Virus record (IMG/VR): IMGVR_UViG_3300036820_000012
Span: 16,724-80,723 of that record
Reading direction: 5' to 3' (one strand)
DNA length: 64,000 bases
From: a virus
Shown piece after piece: positions 41,693-49,854 of this stretch. Below the pieces are notes generated by a model. The model was not told the origin of the DNA and made no database searches. It was given only the letters and a program-made list of their open reading frames with translations. How positions within the stretch are numbered: position 1 is the first letter of the stretch; each line of letters opens with the position of its first letter. The translations under genes and the position numbers were made by a program.

Positions 41693-42111
41693 CGCGTCTT
41701 CGGCGTCAGGTTGGAAGCGGTGCCGCGCTTGGCGTGCTTGAGCGGCTTGATTTCCTGCGGCGCAGCGATCCGCATCTCGGTGACCAGGAACCGGAACGTG
41801 CCGGTGACGGGCTTGCCGTCCTCGCCCAGGTGCAGCTTCGCGGGCGTGCGGTAGATGGGCTGCCCGTCCTCATCGGTGAACATGACGACCTCGGCCCAGA
41901 TGATGCCGCTGGCCTTGGCGTGGAGCGTGATCTCCGAGATGGTCGTGACCGGGCCGTCAGCGTTGAAGGGCGCGACGCCCCACCCGGCGATGGCCCATCT
42001 GGTGCCCCGCGCATGAACCGGCCACTCGATTCCGATCTCGCCGATGGCGTCGTCCCACTCGTGCGCCTGGACTAGGTCGTCGTCTGCCACGGCTGCTGCG
42101 CTCTCAGGCAT
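41689..42111 (-). CDS. Hypothetical structural-region protein
   Basis: A 140-residue beta-rich protein; ATG 42111 follows GGGAGG. ISEITLHAKASGIIWAEVVM and TPAKLHLGEDGKPVTGTFRF suggest a beta-barrel or sandwich, as for a minor tail protein. It lies between the two tail-tube-like genes. The assignment is only positional. Confidence 0.6.
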   Translation of the reverse strand: MPESAAAVADDDLVQAHEWDDAIGEIGIEWPVHARGTRWAIAGWGVAPFNADGPVTTISEITLHAKASGIIWAEVVMFTDEDGQPIYRTPAKLHLGEDGKPVTGTFRFLVTEMRIAAPQEIKPLKHAKRGTASNLTPKTR

Positions 42112-42149
42112 GAGACCTCCCAGGTGGCGTGACGTGCGACGATGGCGAA

Positions 42150-42590
42150 ATGAGCGAAACCGAAGCGCTGCCAGCCGGAACGACCGTCTACTTCTGCCCG
42201 CTGTGCGGATGGTCGCATCCCCAGTTGCCGCCGACTGAGCAGGAACTGATGGAGGCTGCAGCGGACCCGATCGTGACCTACCTGCACCGCAAGTTCCGCG
42301 ATGTGGAGGCCGCGGTTGAGGCGCACCTGAACACGCACGGCCTGCTCGACTGGCTGAACGAGGTGAGCCGTCTGCGGTCAGAGCTGGACGCCTCGCAGGA
42401 GGCATTCCGCCGGCTGGAGGTGGAGAGGCAGAACGGGGAACGCGACGCCGCAATGGTTGCGGCCGTCCTGACGCGCAAGCTTGGCGGGACCGTGCTGGTG
42501 ACCGACCTCGACCTCGTTCAGGAGAGCGCGGCGCTCGTGCGGGTTCCTGAACCGCACGGCTTCACGCTCACCATCGTGAGTCACCCGTAG
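42150..42590 (+). CDS. Zinc-finger plus coiled-coil protein
   Basis: A 146-residue protein starting MSETEALPAGTTVYFCPLCG, with WSHP completing a zinc site. A helical segment (LNEVSRLRSELDASQEAFRR) follows. Plus-strand insert; its stop overlaps the 3' end of the tail-tube gene by 10 bases. Function unknown. Confidence 0.6.
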   Translation: MSETEALPAGTTVYFCPLCGWSHPQLPPTEQELMEAAADPIVTYLHRKFRDVEAAVEAHLNTHGLLDWLNEVSRLRSELDASQEAFRRLEVERQNGERDAAMVAAVLTRKLGGTVLVTDLDLVQESAALVRVPEPHGFTLTIVSHP

Positions 42591-43735
42591 GCGTCCTGCA
42601 CGTAGTTGAGCAGCGTCGCCGTGAACGCCGCCCCGCCTGCTGGCTGCGCGATCCCGGCCAGCGAGTACGTGGCGGAAAGGTAGTTTCCGGTCGTGATCGG
42701 CTCGCCTGTCAGCCACCCGGAGCGCGGCATCGTCAGCGTGACCGAGCAGCCCCCGGCGAGGACGGGCTGCACCAGCGAGTGAACGACGGGGTCCTGCGTG
42801 TTGCCCCAGAAGTTGTCGAAATCGTCCGTGTTCTCAAAGATCGCCGTGTACGTCCCGTCCGCCTGCAGCGGCCCCGGCCAGATGCCAAGCGGCTGCTGAC
42901 TGTTGGCGATGACGGGGCAGATGCCCAGGTCCCGGTGCAGGGTCAGGTCCATCTGCTGGCCACGGGTTGACGCGCCGCCCCCGGTGGTGACCGCCCACGC
43001 CCACCCGTAAGCAGGCTGAGCGGACGTCCCTTCCCAGGCGAAGGTCTCCACCGCAGCAGGCGGGAAGCCGGACGCGCTCGCGGTGAGCTTCGCCATCCCG
43101 TCGCTGCCGATCTTCACCGCCAGCGAGGAGACGACGGTCCCTGGCCAGCCGAGCGGTCCCGTGCCGTCGTCCATCGTCAGGCTCCAGCGGGGCCAGGAGA
43201 ACGTCGGCCCTTCGGAGTTCTGCGTGAACACGTGCTGGCTCTGCGAGACCGCCGTGTCGCCGTCAGGGTGGGCGAACCGCAGCGGCGTGGTCAGCGGCAC
43301 CGTGTACGGCCCGGAACCTGTCGGAGTGCCTGCCTGCGCGTACTCCAGCGCGGCACCGGAGCCGAGCATGAGCACCGCGCCAGCGGCAGGCTCAGCGGCG
43401 AGGGAGACAGCCTCAGCGCCTGCGCTCGCCGCCGCCGTGAGCGTGGTGGTGATGCCGGGGGTGCAGTCGTCCGGCCCGATGACGCTGGCCAGCCAGAAGC
43501 CGATCAGGTCCGGGTACAGGCCGCTGGGGATGACCCACTCCGACCATGCCGGGCCCTGGAGCAGGTCCTGGAGCTCGGAGTCGCTGCCGCGCAGCGCGAT
43601 GTCCCGCAGGGGGGTGATGACCTGCTTGTACTTGGCACCGGAGGAGAAGATCACCGGGAACGTGGGGAGTTCGTAGACGCCGGGGACGGACTCAGCGGCG
43701 ATGCCGAGCTTGGCCGTGCGGCTCAGCACCGACAC
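42581..43735 (-). CDS. Tail tube-like protein (second of two)
   Basis: A 384-residue beta-rich protein. LSRTAKLGIAAESVPGVY and FSSGAKYKQVITPLRDIALR at the N-terminus resemble major tail proteins. The middle (LTTPLRFAHPDGDTAVSQSQ) and the end (TGNYLSATYSLAGIAQ) parallel the protein at 39193-40464. Likely a tail tube subunit or a variant of it. Confidence 0.7.
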   Translation of the reverse strand: MSVLSRTAKLGIAAESVPGVYELPTFPVIFSSGAKYKQVITPLRDIALRGSDSELQDLLQGPAWSEWVIPSGLYPDLIGFWLASVIGPDDCTPGITTTLTAAASAGAEAVSLAAEPAAGAVLMLGSGAALEYAQAGTPTGSGPYTVPLTTPLRFAHPDGDTAVSQSQHVFTQNSEGPTFSWPRWSLTMDDGTGPLGWPGTVVSSLAVKIGSDGMAKLTASASGFPPAAVETFAWEGTSAQPAYGWAWAVTTGGGASTRGQQMDLTLHRDLGICPVIANSQQPLGIWPGPLQADGTYTAIFENTDDFDNFWGNTQDPVVHSLVQPVLAGGCSVTLTMPRSGWLTGEPITTGNYLSATYSLAGIAQPAGGAAFTATLLNYVQDAYG

Positions 43736-43764
43736 GGCGGCCTCCCGGCGCTATCGTGGCGGCC

Positions 43765-44169
43765 ATGACCGCGAGCACGAGGATTGACAACCCGCTTGAG
43801 CTGCACTCGGCTTGCGTGCCGTGGCTCGGCCATTCATCACAGGTCAGGGTGCCGTGGCTCGGTGCCGTGACGGGCTACATCCCTGCGACAGTCGTCTCAC
43901 TTGCCGGCAACGTTGAGCCGGGCGATGGCGCGGACATGACCAGTGCCGGTGTGGCGCGACTGCACCTGCTGACGCGCGCCCACGAACTGATCACGTTCCT
44001 GGCCGCCAGCGGCTGGGTGCTGAACGACGCTCCCGTGATGGACTTCCGCGGTCACCTTGAGAGTGGCCGCTGGACTATCGGCGGCGAGATGGCCGAGCCG
44101 CCTCAGGAGTACGGCATCTGCCTGTCGGTGAGCCTTGAGTTGATCGCGAGCGGACTCCACCGGGTGTAA
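43765..44169 (+). CDS. Hypothetical protein
   Basis: A 134-residue protein (GTG or ATG starts exist just upstream). SACVPWLGHSSQVRVPWLG at the N-terminus and HLLTRAHELITFLAASGWVL later. No motif. It is a plus-strand insert between structural genes. Confidence 0.55.
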   Translation: MTASTRIDNPLELHSACVPWLGHSSQVRVPWLGAVTGYIPATVVSLAGNVEPGDGADMTSAGVARLHLLTRAHELITFLAASGWVLNDAPVMDFRGHLESGRWTIGGEMAEPPQEYGICLSVSLELIASGLHRV

Positions 44170-44220
44170 CCTTCCCGCCAGCGCGCAACGGGGGAACGTC
44201 AGCCGCGCCAGGGGGAGAAC

Positions 44221-44550
44221 ATGAACGCTGACATCAAGCCGCGCCGCAGTAACCAGCGGTGGCCCATCGTGGACGTGATCGCCGGGGGCGTACTCGTGCT
44301 CGCCCGGCTGATCGCGCCAGGGGTTCCGGGGCTGGTCTTCAGGGACAGCATCAGCCAGGTGCAGGGCATCTGCGCGTCGAACTTAGGGACGTTAGCCCAG
44401 ACCGCTGACTCATCGGTTGCGCATGGCTGCGCGAATGCATCCACCGCGATGACCGTGCTCAACGTCGCCGCCGCAGTCGGCGTCCTGCTGCTGGCAGTCG
44501 GGGGCGCGAACCTGCTGCTCAGGGCGATCCGGCAGGCCCAGCACGGCTAG
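44221..44550 (+). CDS. Two-helix membrane protein
   Basis: A 109-residue protein with GGGGGAGAAC before ATG. Membrane segments IVDVIAGGVLVLARLIAPG and MTVLNVAAAVGVLLLAVGGA flank a Cys-containing external loop. It ends in a CTAG shared with the convergent stop. Possibly a superinfection or envelope protein; unproven. Confidence 0.6.
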   Translation: MNADIKPRRSNQRWPIVDVIAGGVLVLARLIAPGVPGLVFRDSISQVQGICASNLGTLAQTADSSVAHGCANASTAMTVLNVAAAVGVLLLAVGGANLLLRAIRQAQHG

Positions 44551-45062
44551 CCGTTCACCTCGAAGTCGTCACCCTTGTAGACGACGGACGCCAGAAGCGA
44601 GTTGGACTGCGGGATCGTGACCGATGGGTCCTGCTTCTCGTAGGTGACCGTGCGCGGGTTCTCGGCGACGGACAGGAACCTGCCGCCGTGGCTCTTGTCG
44701 CCGAGCGGCCCCCGGATCCGCTCGATCAGCAGCGCCGCGGCGTTGTCGAGGTTCTGCTGTTCCGTCTCCGGGATGCGGCTGGTTCCGCTCGCGCCCGCCG
44801 TTGCGCCTTGTGCCTTGAGCGGCCACAGAAGCGTCAGGACGAACGTGTACTGGGGCCGGATGCGCTGGTTCGAGACGCGGGGGTCGGCGACCGGCCGGGC
44901 GTCCACGTAGATGCCGTGCTTGTTCTTTGCGAGGTGGGCACCGGGCCAGTACGCCTGCACCACGTCCCACGGGCCACCGTCTTCGGCGAGCAGCGATGGG
45001 AGCGAGTCGGTCGCCGTCTGGAGCCAGGCCGCCTCGCGGGCAGCGGCGTCAGCCGTTGTCAA
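44547..45062 (-). CDS. Tail terminator-like protein
   Basis: A 171-residue protein starting with TTG in a TTGA overlap with the upstream connector. PQYTFVLTLLWPLKAQG, NLDNAAALLIERIRGPLG and GGRFLSVAENPRTVTYEKQD follow the pattern of gpU-type tail terminator proteins. Position after the head-tail connector fits. Confidence 0.65.
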   Translation of the reverse strand: MTTADAAAREAAWLQTATDSLPSLLAEDGGPWDVVQAYWPGAHLAKNKHGIYVDARPVADPRVSNQRIRPQYTFVLTLLWPLKAQGATAGASGTSRIPETEQQNLDNAAALLIERIRGPLGDKSHGGRFLSVAENPRTVTYEKQDPSVTIPQSNSLLASVVYKGDDFEVNG

Positions 45063-45724
45063 GCCCGGCCCCAGTTCGTCAGGATCGCCACGGCGTCCGC
45101 GTGCAGCGCGCCCGGGTCGTGACCGGGGCCATCGGCTTCCGGGTCGAGCTCGCGGATGATGATCTCCGCCGTCAGCAGCTTGTTCGCCCGCACCAGCGGA
45201 GCCGGGACGGCCACCGTGTAGCCGCCGGAGTAGGTGCAGCGGACCCGTGAGCCGATGGGGATGAACTGGCCGAGCTGGAACCACAGATGCCCTGTGTCGT
45301 CCGGCCCGTCGAGGATCTGCGACGGGATCAGCGTCTCGGTGCCGCCGTAGGAGCGGATGATCTCCACGGTCAGGCCCGAGTAGGCCCACATGTCCTGGTA
45401 GCGCGGCGGGTGCTCGTGCAGCCAGGCGTGCCGCACCAGCGTCACCGCGCCGAGCGTTGTCGCGTAGGACAGGCCGAGGGTGCCCTGGATGTCCATCGGG
45501 ATGTTCGCCGACTCGGCGTACTCGTCGGGGTCCAGGGCTGAGGCGCGAAGGGTCTCGGTGATGGTGAACGGCGCCAGGCGCCGCTCGGTCAGGTCCTCAC
45601 AGGCCCGCGTCCCCTCGAGCAGGAAGTCCTGCAGCGCTTCCGGCTCAATGGCCGACGCCAGGTCGCTGAATGGCCCGATGCCGAAGTCGGCGAGAGACGC
45701 GAGGCTGGTACCGGGGTCGCCCAC
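45059..45724 (-). CDS. Head-tail connector protein
   Basis: A 221-residue protein. FLLEGTRACEDLTERRLAPF is a typical N-terminal helix of gp6-like adaptors, and the C-terminal AEIIIRELDP region is also helical. The middle is beta-rich. It lies between major capsid and tail terminator, where the adaptor is expected. Confidence 0.7.
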   Translation of the reverse strand: MGDPGTSLASLADFGIGPFSDLASAIEPEALQDFLLEGTRACEDLTERRLAPFTITETLRASALDPDEYAESANIPMDIQGTLGLSYATTLGAVTLVRHAWLHEHPPRYQDMWAYSGLTVEIIRSYGGTETLIPSQILDGPDDTGHLWFQLGQFIPIGSRVRCTYSGGYTVAVPAPLVRANKLLTAEIIIRELDPEADGPGHDPGALHADAVAILTNWGRA

Positions 45725-45749
45725 GCCAGCCTCCCGCTGCTGCTAGGTG

Positions 45750-45989
45750 CTACGGCTTCGCGGCAGGCTTGGCCGGCGCTGGCTCAGCCTTGACCGCTGG
45801 TGCGGCCGGTGCCTGCTTTGGCGCTGGCGCGGCGGCCTTTGCCTCGTCCTCAGTGGCCACGGAGTACCCGCCGCCGCGGATGCCGAGCAGCGACCGGGCC
45901 AGGTCGCCAGGGACTTCCTCCACGTCGCCGTCGTGTTTCCAGGTGATGCCCTCGACGGTCGAGCCGCCCTTGTCCTTGCGCAGCAGCAC
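45750..45989 (-). CDS. Small head-region protein
   Basis: A 79-residue protein with GGAAGG upstream of GTG. STVEGITWKHDGDVEEVPGD and SLLGIRGGGYSV, then an Ala/Pro/Lys tail. Proteins of this pattern often lie between capsid and connector genes in siphoviruses. Function not established. Confidence 0.6.
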   Translation of the reverse strand: MLLRKDKGGSTVEGITWKHDGDVEEVPGDLARSLLGIRGGGYSVATEDEAKAAAPAPKQAPAAPAVKAEPAPAKPAAKP

Positions 45990-46012
45990 AGCAGGCGCCT
46001 TCCTGATCTGGT

Positions 46013-46055
46013 GACCGCGCAGGTCCCGGCGGCTGAAGCCGGGACCTGCGCGGTC
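46013..46055 (-). terminator. Perfect 18-bp hairpin after the major capsid gene
   Basis: GACCGCGCAGGTCCCGGC (46013-46030) pairs without mismatch to 46038-46055 with a 7-base loop. It starts 5 bases beyond the capsid stop in the direction of transcription. No U-tract follows, so it may be a partial terminator or a stabiliser that keeps capsid mRNA above downstream genes. Confidence 0.65.
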
Positions 46056-46060
46056 GGGGC

Positions 46061-47437
46061 TTACACGCTGACGGAGACGCGGTACAGGCGCCCGAGGAAC
46101 TTCAGCGCGCGGACCGCGAAGGTCGTGTCACCGATCAGGGCGTACGGCAGCGTGTCCGGCGAACTGGTCGTCGGGTACACGTCCAGGGGAACGGCCTCGC
46201 GGACGTACGGGCGCACGACGTTGCCCGGGTCGCGGCTGATCAGGTAGAGGTTCTCCTGGCCGACCGAGGGCGGCAGCATGGCCGCGACCGTCCCGATGTA
46301 GGCCGTGGGCAGGATCGACGGCACAACCGACCCGCTGGACTGCTGCGGGATGAGCGCCGCGCCAGTGTCCACGATCTGGTTGGTGAGGATCTGCGTCACG
46401 CCATCGGACTGCAGGCCCACCGTGGCGTCCACGTAGCCGAGGAACGTCTCGCTGCCCGACGCGCCAGCGGCTGCGGTGCGCCACACCTTGTACAACTGAG
46501 GCGCCAGGCCATCGAGGCCGGTCGGCGGGGTGAACGACAGCACCGCGGCGTTGCCGGTCGTGACCGCCTGCGACACCTCGACCGAGGGCGCGATCTCGCC
46601 CTGGCGGGCGATGATGGCGCTGACCTGGTACTTATACGTGGCGTTCAGCGTCGCCCCGGAGTACGTCGCGGTGGACGGGGTGACCGTGCCGACCGAGTAG
46701 CCGCGCATCGCCTGGAACGACGACTTGACGATCGGGACGTTGCGGTAGGACGGGACGATCAGGCCCGCCTCGACTTCCACCTGGTCCACGAACCGCTGCT
46801 GGTTGGTGAGCAGCTGCGAGATCTTGGACTGGCCGGTGGACGAGGTGACGAACATCCACGAGTCGTCCTGGATGGGCATGGCGGCATTGGACTCCACCAT
46901 GTCGATGAGCTCATCGAGGAACGCCAGGGTCAGCGTGTTGCCGGCCTTGTCGATGACGTTCTGGGTGCCGCCGCTGAAGGTGTTGATGAGCGTGTCGAGA
47001 CCGTCGAACTGCGGCTGCGCCTGGTTGAGCGTCGCCGCTGCGTTGCCCCAGCCGATGAACGTCTCCAGGTCCCAGTAGTACCCCTTGATGGCGCCCTCGA
47101 TTTCAGTCGCCCTCAGGTCCTGGATGATCGCCTTGGTCACGGCTTCCGCGTAGCCCGTGACGGCGCCGACCGACTCGATGTGCTTCATGTAGTAGTTGAG
47201 CTGGGCGTACACCGAGCTCGTAACCGGCCGAGCGCCGCCATCCGGCACCGCGCCACCGGACGGGACCGACGTCCTCTGGTTGAAGAAGTACTGGTCCGCG
47301 TCCCACTGCTGCGTCGGGATCGACCGGCACAGCGGGGCGTACCGGCGCTGATACTCGACCAGCACCGGGGAGATGATCTTCGGGATGAATGGCTGTGCGC
47401 CTACGGCGTTCAGCGCTTCCCGCAGTTCGCTGGGCAT
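46061..47437 (-). CDS. Major capsid protein (HK97-fold)
   Basis: A 458-residue protein; ATG 47437 has GGAAGGA at proper spacing. Starts MPSELREALNAVGAQPFIPK; later GSVVPSILPTAYIGTVAAML and NLYLISRDPGNVVRPYVREA near the end are typical of the capsid domain. Residues about 255-360 (LNATYKYQVSAIIARQGEIA and onward) look like an inserted Ig- or fibronectin-like domain, probably surface exposed. Gene order (protease/scaffold before it) agrees. Confidence 0.8.
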   Translation of the reverse strand: MPSELREALNAVGAQPFIPKIISPVLVEYQRRYAPLCRSIPTQQWDADQYFFNQRTSVPSGGAVPDGGARPVTSSVYAQLNYYMKHIESVGAVTGYAEAVTKAIIQDLRATEIEGAIKGYYWDLETFIGWGNAAATLNQAQPQFDGLDTLINTFSGGTQNVIDKAGNTLTLAFLDELIDMVESNAAMPIQDDSWMFVTSSTGQSKISQLLTNQQRFVDQVEVEAGLIVPSYRNVPIVKSSFQAMRGYSVGTVTPSTATYSGATLNATYKYQVSAIIARQGEIAPSVEVSQAVTTGNAAVLSFTPPTGLDGLAPQLYKVWRTAAAGASGSETFLGYVDATVGLQSDGVTQILTNQIVDTGAALIPQQSSGSVVPSILPTAYIGTVAAMLPPSVGQENLYLISRDPGNVVRPYVREAVPLDVYPTTSSPDTLPYALIGDTTFAVRALKFLGRLYRVSVSV

Positions 47438-47545
47438 GCTGAAGTCCTTCCGGTTGAGATCTGGATCGGTGCGACCGTCTCCGCCGGAAGGCACCACGGC
47501 ATGAGCGCGTGGCGGTCAGGTGAAACTCAGGGATGAAGCCCGGGT

Positions 47546-48094
47546 CTAGCCGAACTTCTGGGCGCGGTCGCCGAAGACGTAGGCGGCCAGGTACGGCGCC
47601 GAGTGCCGGCGCAGTTCGGTCGCCGACAGGTCCTTCGCGTCCTTGTCCGGGAACGTGCCGGGCATGCCGTGGGCGTTCAGTTCCGGCTGCCCGCCGTCCG
47701 CCCTGGGCGCACGGTGCTCGTCTACCGAGCCCGTGGTCAGGCCCTTGCGGTCGGTGCCGACACCGCCCTCGGCGAGCTTCTGGCGCTCGGTGACGAGGGC
47801 TTCGGCGACCAGGCGGCTGACCTTCTGGTCCTCGGTCTCGGTCGCGCCGTCGATCTCGGCCGGGTGCTGCTCGCTGGCGAGCGCAGCCTTCACGCCCTCG
47901 GCGACCAGGCGGGCGATCCGTGCGTCGTCGGCCTCGGTGGCGGCAGCCGTGGCGGCAGCCTCTTCCGCAGCGGCGCGCTCAGCCGCAGCGCGGTCCTCGT
48001 CGCGCTTGGCCAGCGCGGTGGCGATGGCCTCGGCGAGGGTGTTCGGGTCGAGCGCCGGCGCAGCCTGCTCCGCCGGGGTGGTGGCGTCCGTCAT
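47546..48094 (-). CDS. Nested scaffold protein from internal start
   Basis: ATG at 48094, in frame within the protease gene, follows AAGGAGGAG by 7 bases, one of the strongest ribosome sites in the window. Translation from it gives 182 residues of Ala/Glu coiled coil (MTDATTPAEQAAPALDPN onward). Phage lambda C/Nu3 has the same nested layout. The product would supply scaffold in excess over protease. Production is inferred from sequence only. Confidence 0.6.
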   Translation of the reverse strand: MTDATTPAEQAAPALDPNTLAEAIATALAKRDEDRAAAERAAAEEAAATAAATEADDARIARLVAEGVKAALASEQHPAEIDGATETEDQKVSRLVAEALVTERQKLAEGGVGTDRKGLTTGSVDEHRAPRADGGQPELNAHGMPGTFPDKDAKDLSATELRRHSAPYLAAYVFGDRAQKFG

Positions 48095-49429
48095 CTCGGA
48101 CTCCTCCTTTGTGTTGATGGCGGCAGCCGGGCTGGCGGCCGGGTCGGTTTCGGTCTCGGGCTCGTCGTCCGGAGCGGACTCGCCGCCGTCGTGGTCGGTG
48201 TCGGAAGCGGTCGCGCCAGGGACGTCGATGTCGCCGTCCATGTCCGGGTCCAGCGCTGCGAGTGCCTTGCACGCGGCATCCGCGGCGGCCTTGAGGACCG
48301 GGTCCAGGTCGGAGGGGTCCATGGAGTAGCTGGACAGGCTCAGGCTCACCGGGCCGTTCGATGCACTGATGCACCACGAGCCGGCGCAGGACGGGTCACC
48401 GAAGTACTCCGCGACCGCCTCGGTCACCTGCACGGCCGGGTCGAACGTCCAGCCTGCGGACTCGCTGTTGACGGTTACGCCGAAGCGCTTGAGCGCGGAC
48501 ATGATCCGGCCCTTGATGCGCTTGAGCTGGGCCGAGGAGTACTTGGACGCGTTCGACTTCTGGTTGATGTACGCCCACGCGGCCTTTGCGTTGGCCTTGC
48601 TCGAAAGGTCGTACCGGGACTTCTTGTCCGACTGATAGCCCGGGTCCGCGTACGTCTTGCCGCTCCCGGACAGTCCGCTGCCGCGCTTGGACATCGCCAG
48701 CGCCGACTCAGTAAGCCCCGCACAGGTCACACAGTCGCCGTCCTCGAGCACGTGGCCTGGCTGAGGCACGAACGCCAGCGTCTCGGCCGGTGCCGCCTGC
48801 TTGCAGCACGTGTGGCCCATCTCGTCGCATGACTGCTCAGGCTTGGCGGGCGCCGTTTTCTCGGTGAAGGTCACGAGTGCCTCCTCGGCGCTCTCAAAGA
48901 TGGGGACGCGCTCGGTGGTCTCCGACGCACCGCTGCGGTCCGCCCACGCGAAGGTGTCGTTCTCGGCGCCGTCAACGCCCGGGTCCTTCGTCCAGTCCAG
49001 GCCGGCCAGTTCCAGGCCGTCGCCGGACTCCGCGGGCTCGCCATCCGGGCCCCTGACCTTGCGGACAGTGCCGGTCCAGAAGCCGCGGATCGACACGCCC
49101 TTCAGGTGCGGATCATCGCCGTCGCTGGTGTCGATCAGCGACGCTATGTCCCGGCCGGCCGTCGTGTCAGCGACTGCGGCGGTATAGCGGGCGTTGCCGT
49201 CCTCGTCCAGGCTGACGCCGGTCAGGTGAGCGACGATCTGGCGGCTGTCATCCCCGGCGCCGTGGTGCGACAGCATGACCAGCGGCTTGCTGCCGTCGCG
49301 GATCCGCTCCTGCGCCGAGGCAACCGCCCTGGCGATCATGGGCCGTGTGTAGAGACGGCGGTTACGGCTGACGCCGGGGCGCAGGGCTACGCCGCCGATG
49401 GTCGCGATGACCTTAGCCACGGCTGCCAC
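47546..49429 (-). CDS. Prohead protease-scaffold fusion
   Basis: A 627-residue protein. N-terminal protease: RPGVSRNRRLYTRPMIARAV, His pair at 55-56 (VMLSHHG), Ser113 in GVSIRGFW, as in herpes-type prohead proteases. A DUF6582-like segment (RYDLSSKANAKAAWAYINQK) lies at about 265-315, a Cys-rich stretch at about 215-240, and a C-terminal acidic and coiled-coil scaffold. It is unusually long. An internal start is listed separately. Confidence 0.75.
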   Translation of the reverse strand: MAAVAKVIATIGGVALRPGVSRNRRLYTRPMIARAVASAQERIRDGSKPLVMLSHHGAGDDSRQIVAHLTGVSLDEDGNARYTAAVADTTAGRDIASLIDTSDGDDPHLKGVSIRGFWTGTVRKVRGPDGEPAESGDGLELAGLDWTKDPGVDGAENDTFAWADRSGASETTERVPIFESAEEALVTFTEKTAPAKPEQSCDEMGHTCCKQAAPAETLAFVPQPGHVLEDGDCVTCAGLTESALAMSKRGSGLSGSGKTYADPGYQSDKKSRYDLSSKANAKAAWAYINQKSNASKYSSAQLKRIKGRIMSALKRFGVTVNSESAGWTFDPAVQVTEAVAEYFGDPSCAGSWCISASNGPVSLSLSSYSMDPSDLDPVLKAAADAACKALAALDPDMDGDIDVPGATASDTDHDGGESAPDDEPETETDPAASPAAAINTKEESEMTDATTPAEQAAPALDPNTLAEAIATALAKRDEDRAAAERAAAEEAAATAAATEADDARIARLVAEGVKAALASEQHPAEIDGATETEDQKVSRLVAEALVTERQKLAEGGVGTDRKGLTTGSVDEHRAPRADGGQPELNAHGMPGTFPDKDAKDLSATELRRHSAPYLAAYVFGDRAQKFG

Positions 49430-49447
49430 CGTTCACCGCGAAGCGGA

Positions 49448-49807
49448 TCAGCTGTAGCCGATCGTGACCTGGCCTGCGGTGATGGTCCCCGAGGCGTTGG
49501 TCAGGTAGATCCCGTTCACTGCCGGCAGGTCAACGGTGACGATCGCGCCGATGACGTTGTTGGCGGTGCTGGCGACGGGGAGGATGAACAGCGGCGTGCC
49601 GGACCCGGCGCTGGCGTTGTCCCAGAACTCAAGGACGCCACTGGAACCCACGAGTGCCACGACGACCATGATCTTGAGCAGCCGGCCGGCGCTGCCCTTG
49701 ATGACCTGGCCGGTGAGGCTGGTGGTCAGGGTCACAGACGTGGTGAACGCGGACGAGGACGGGAAGCCAGCGTCGTCGTAGGTGGTGAAGATGCCGTTCT
49801 TGGCCAT
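49448..49807 (-). CDS. Putative head decoration or structural protein
   Basis: A 119-residue beta protein: IFTTYDDAGFPSSSAFTTSV, LLKIMVVVALVGSSGVLEFW and GIYLTNASGTITAGQVTIG. It is adjacent to head genes and similar in style to the next gene. Probably a virion component. Confidence 0.6.
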   Translation of the reverse strand: MAKNGIFTTYDDAGFPSSSAFTTSVTLTTSLTGQVIKGSAGRLLKIMVVVALVGSSGVLEFWDNASAGSGTPLFILPVASTANNVIGAIVTVDLPAVNGIYLTNASGTITAGQVTIGYS

Positions 49808-49854
49808 TGCCGGAACGCCCCTCTCAAGGGTCGTGGTTACTGGTGAAGGGCGGC

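Noticed and set aside
47603-48832. 409-codon plus-strand ORF
   Set aside because: Antisense to the protease-scaffold gene with repetitive Gly/Arg/Leu composition.
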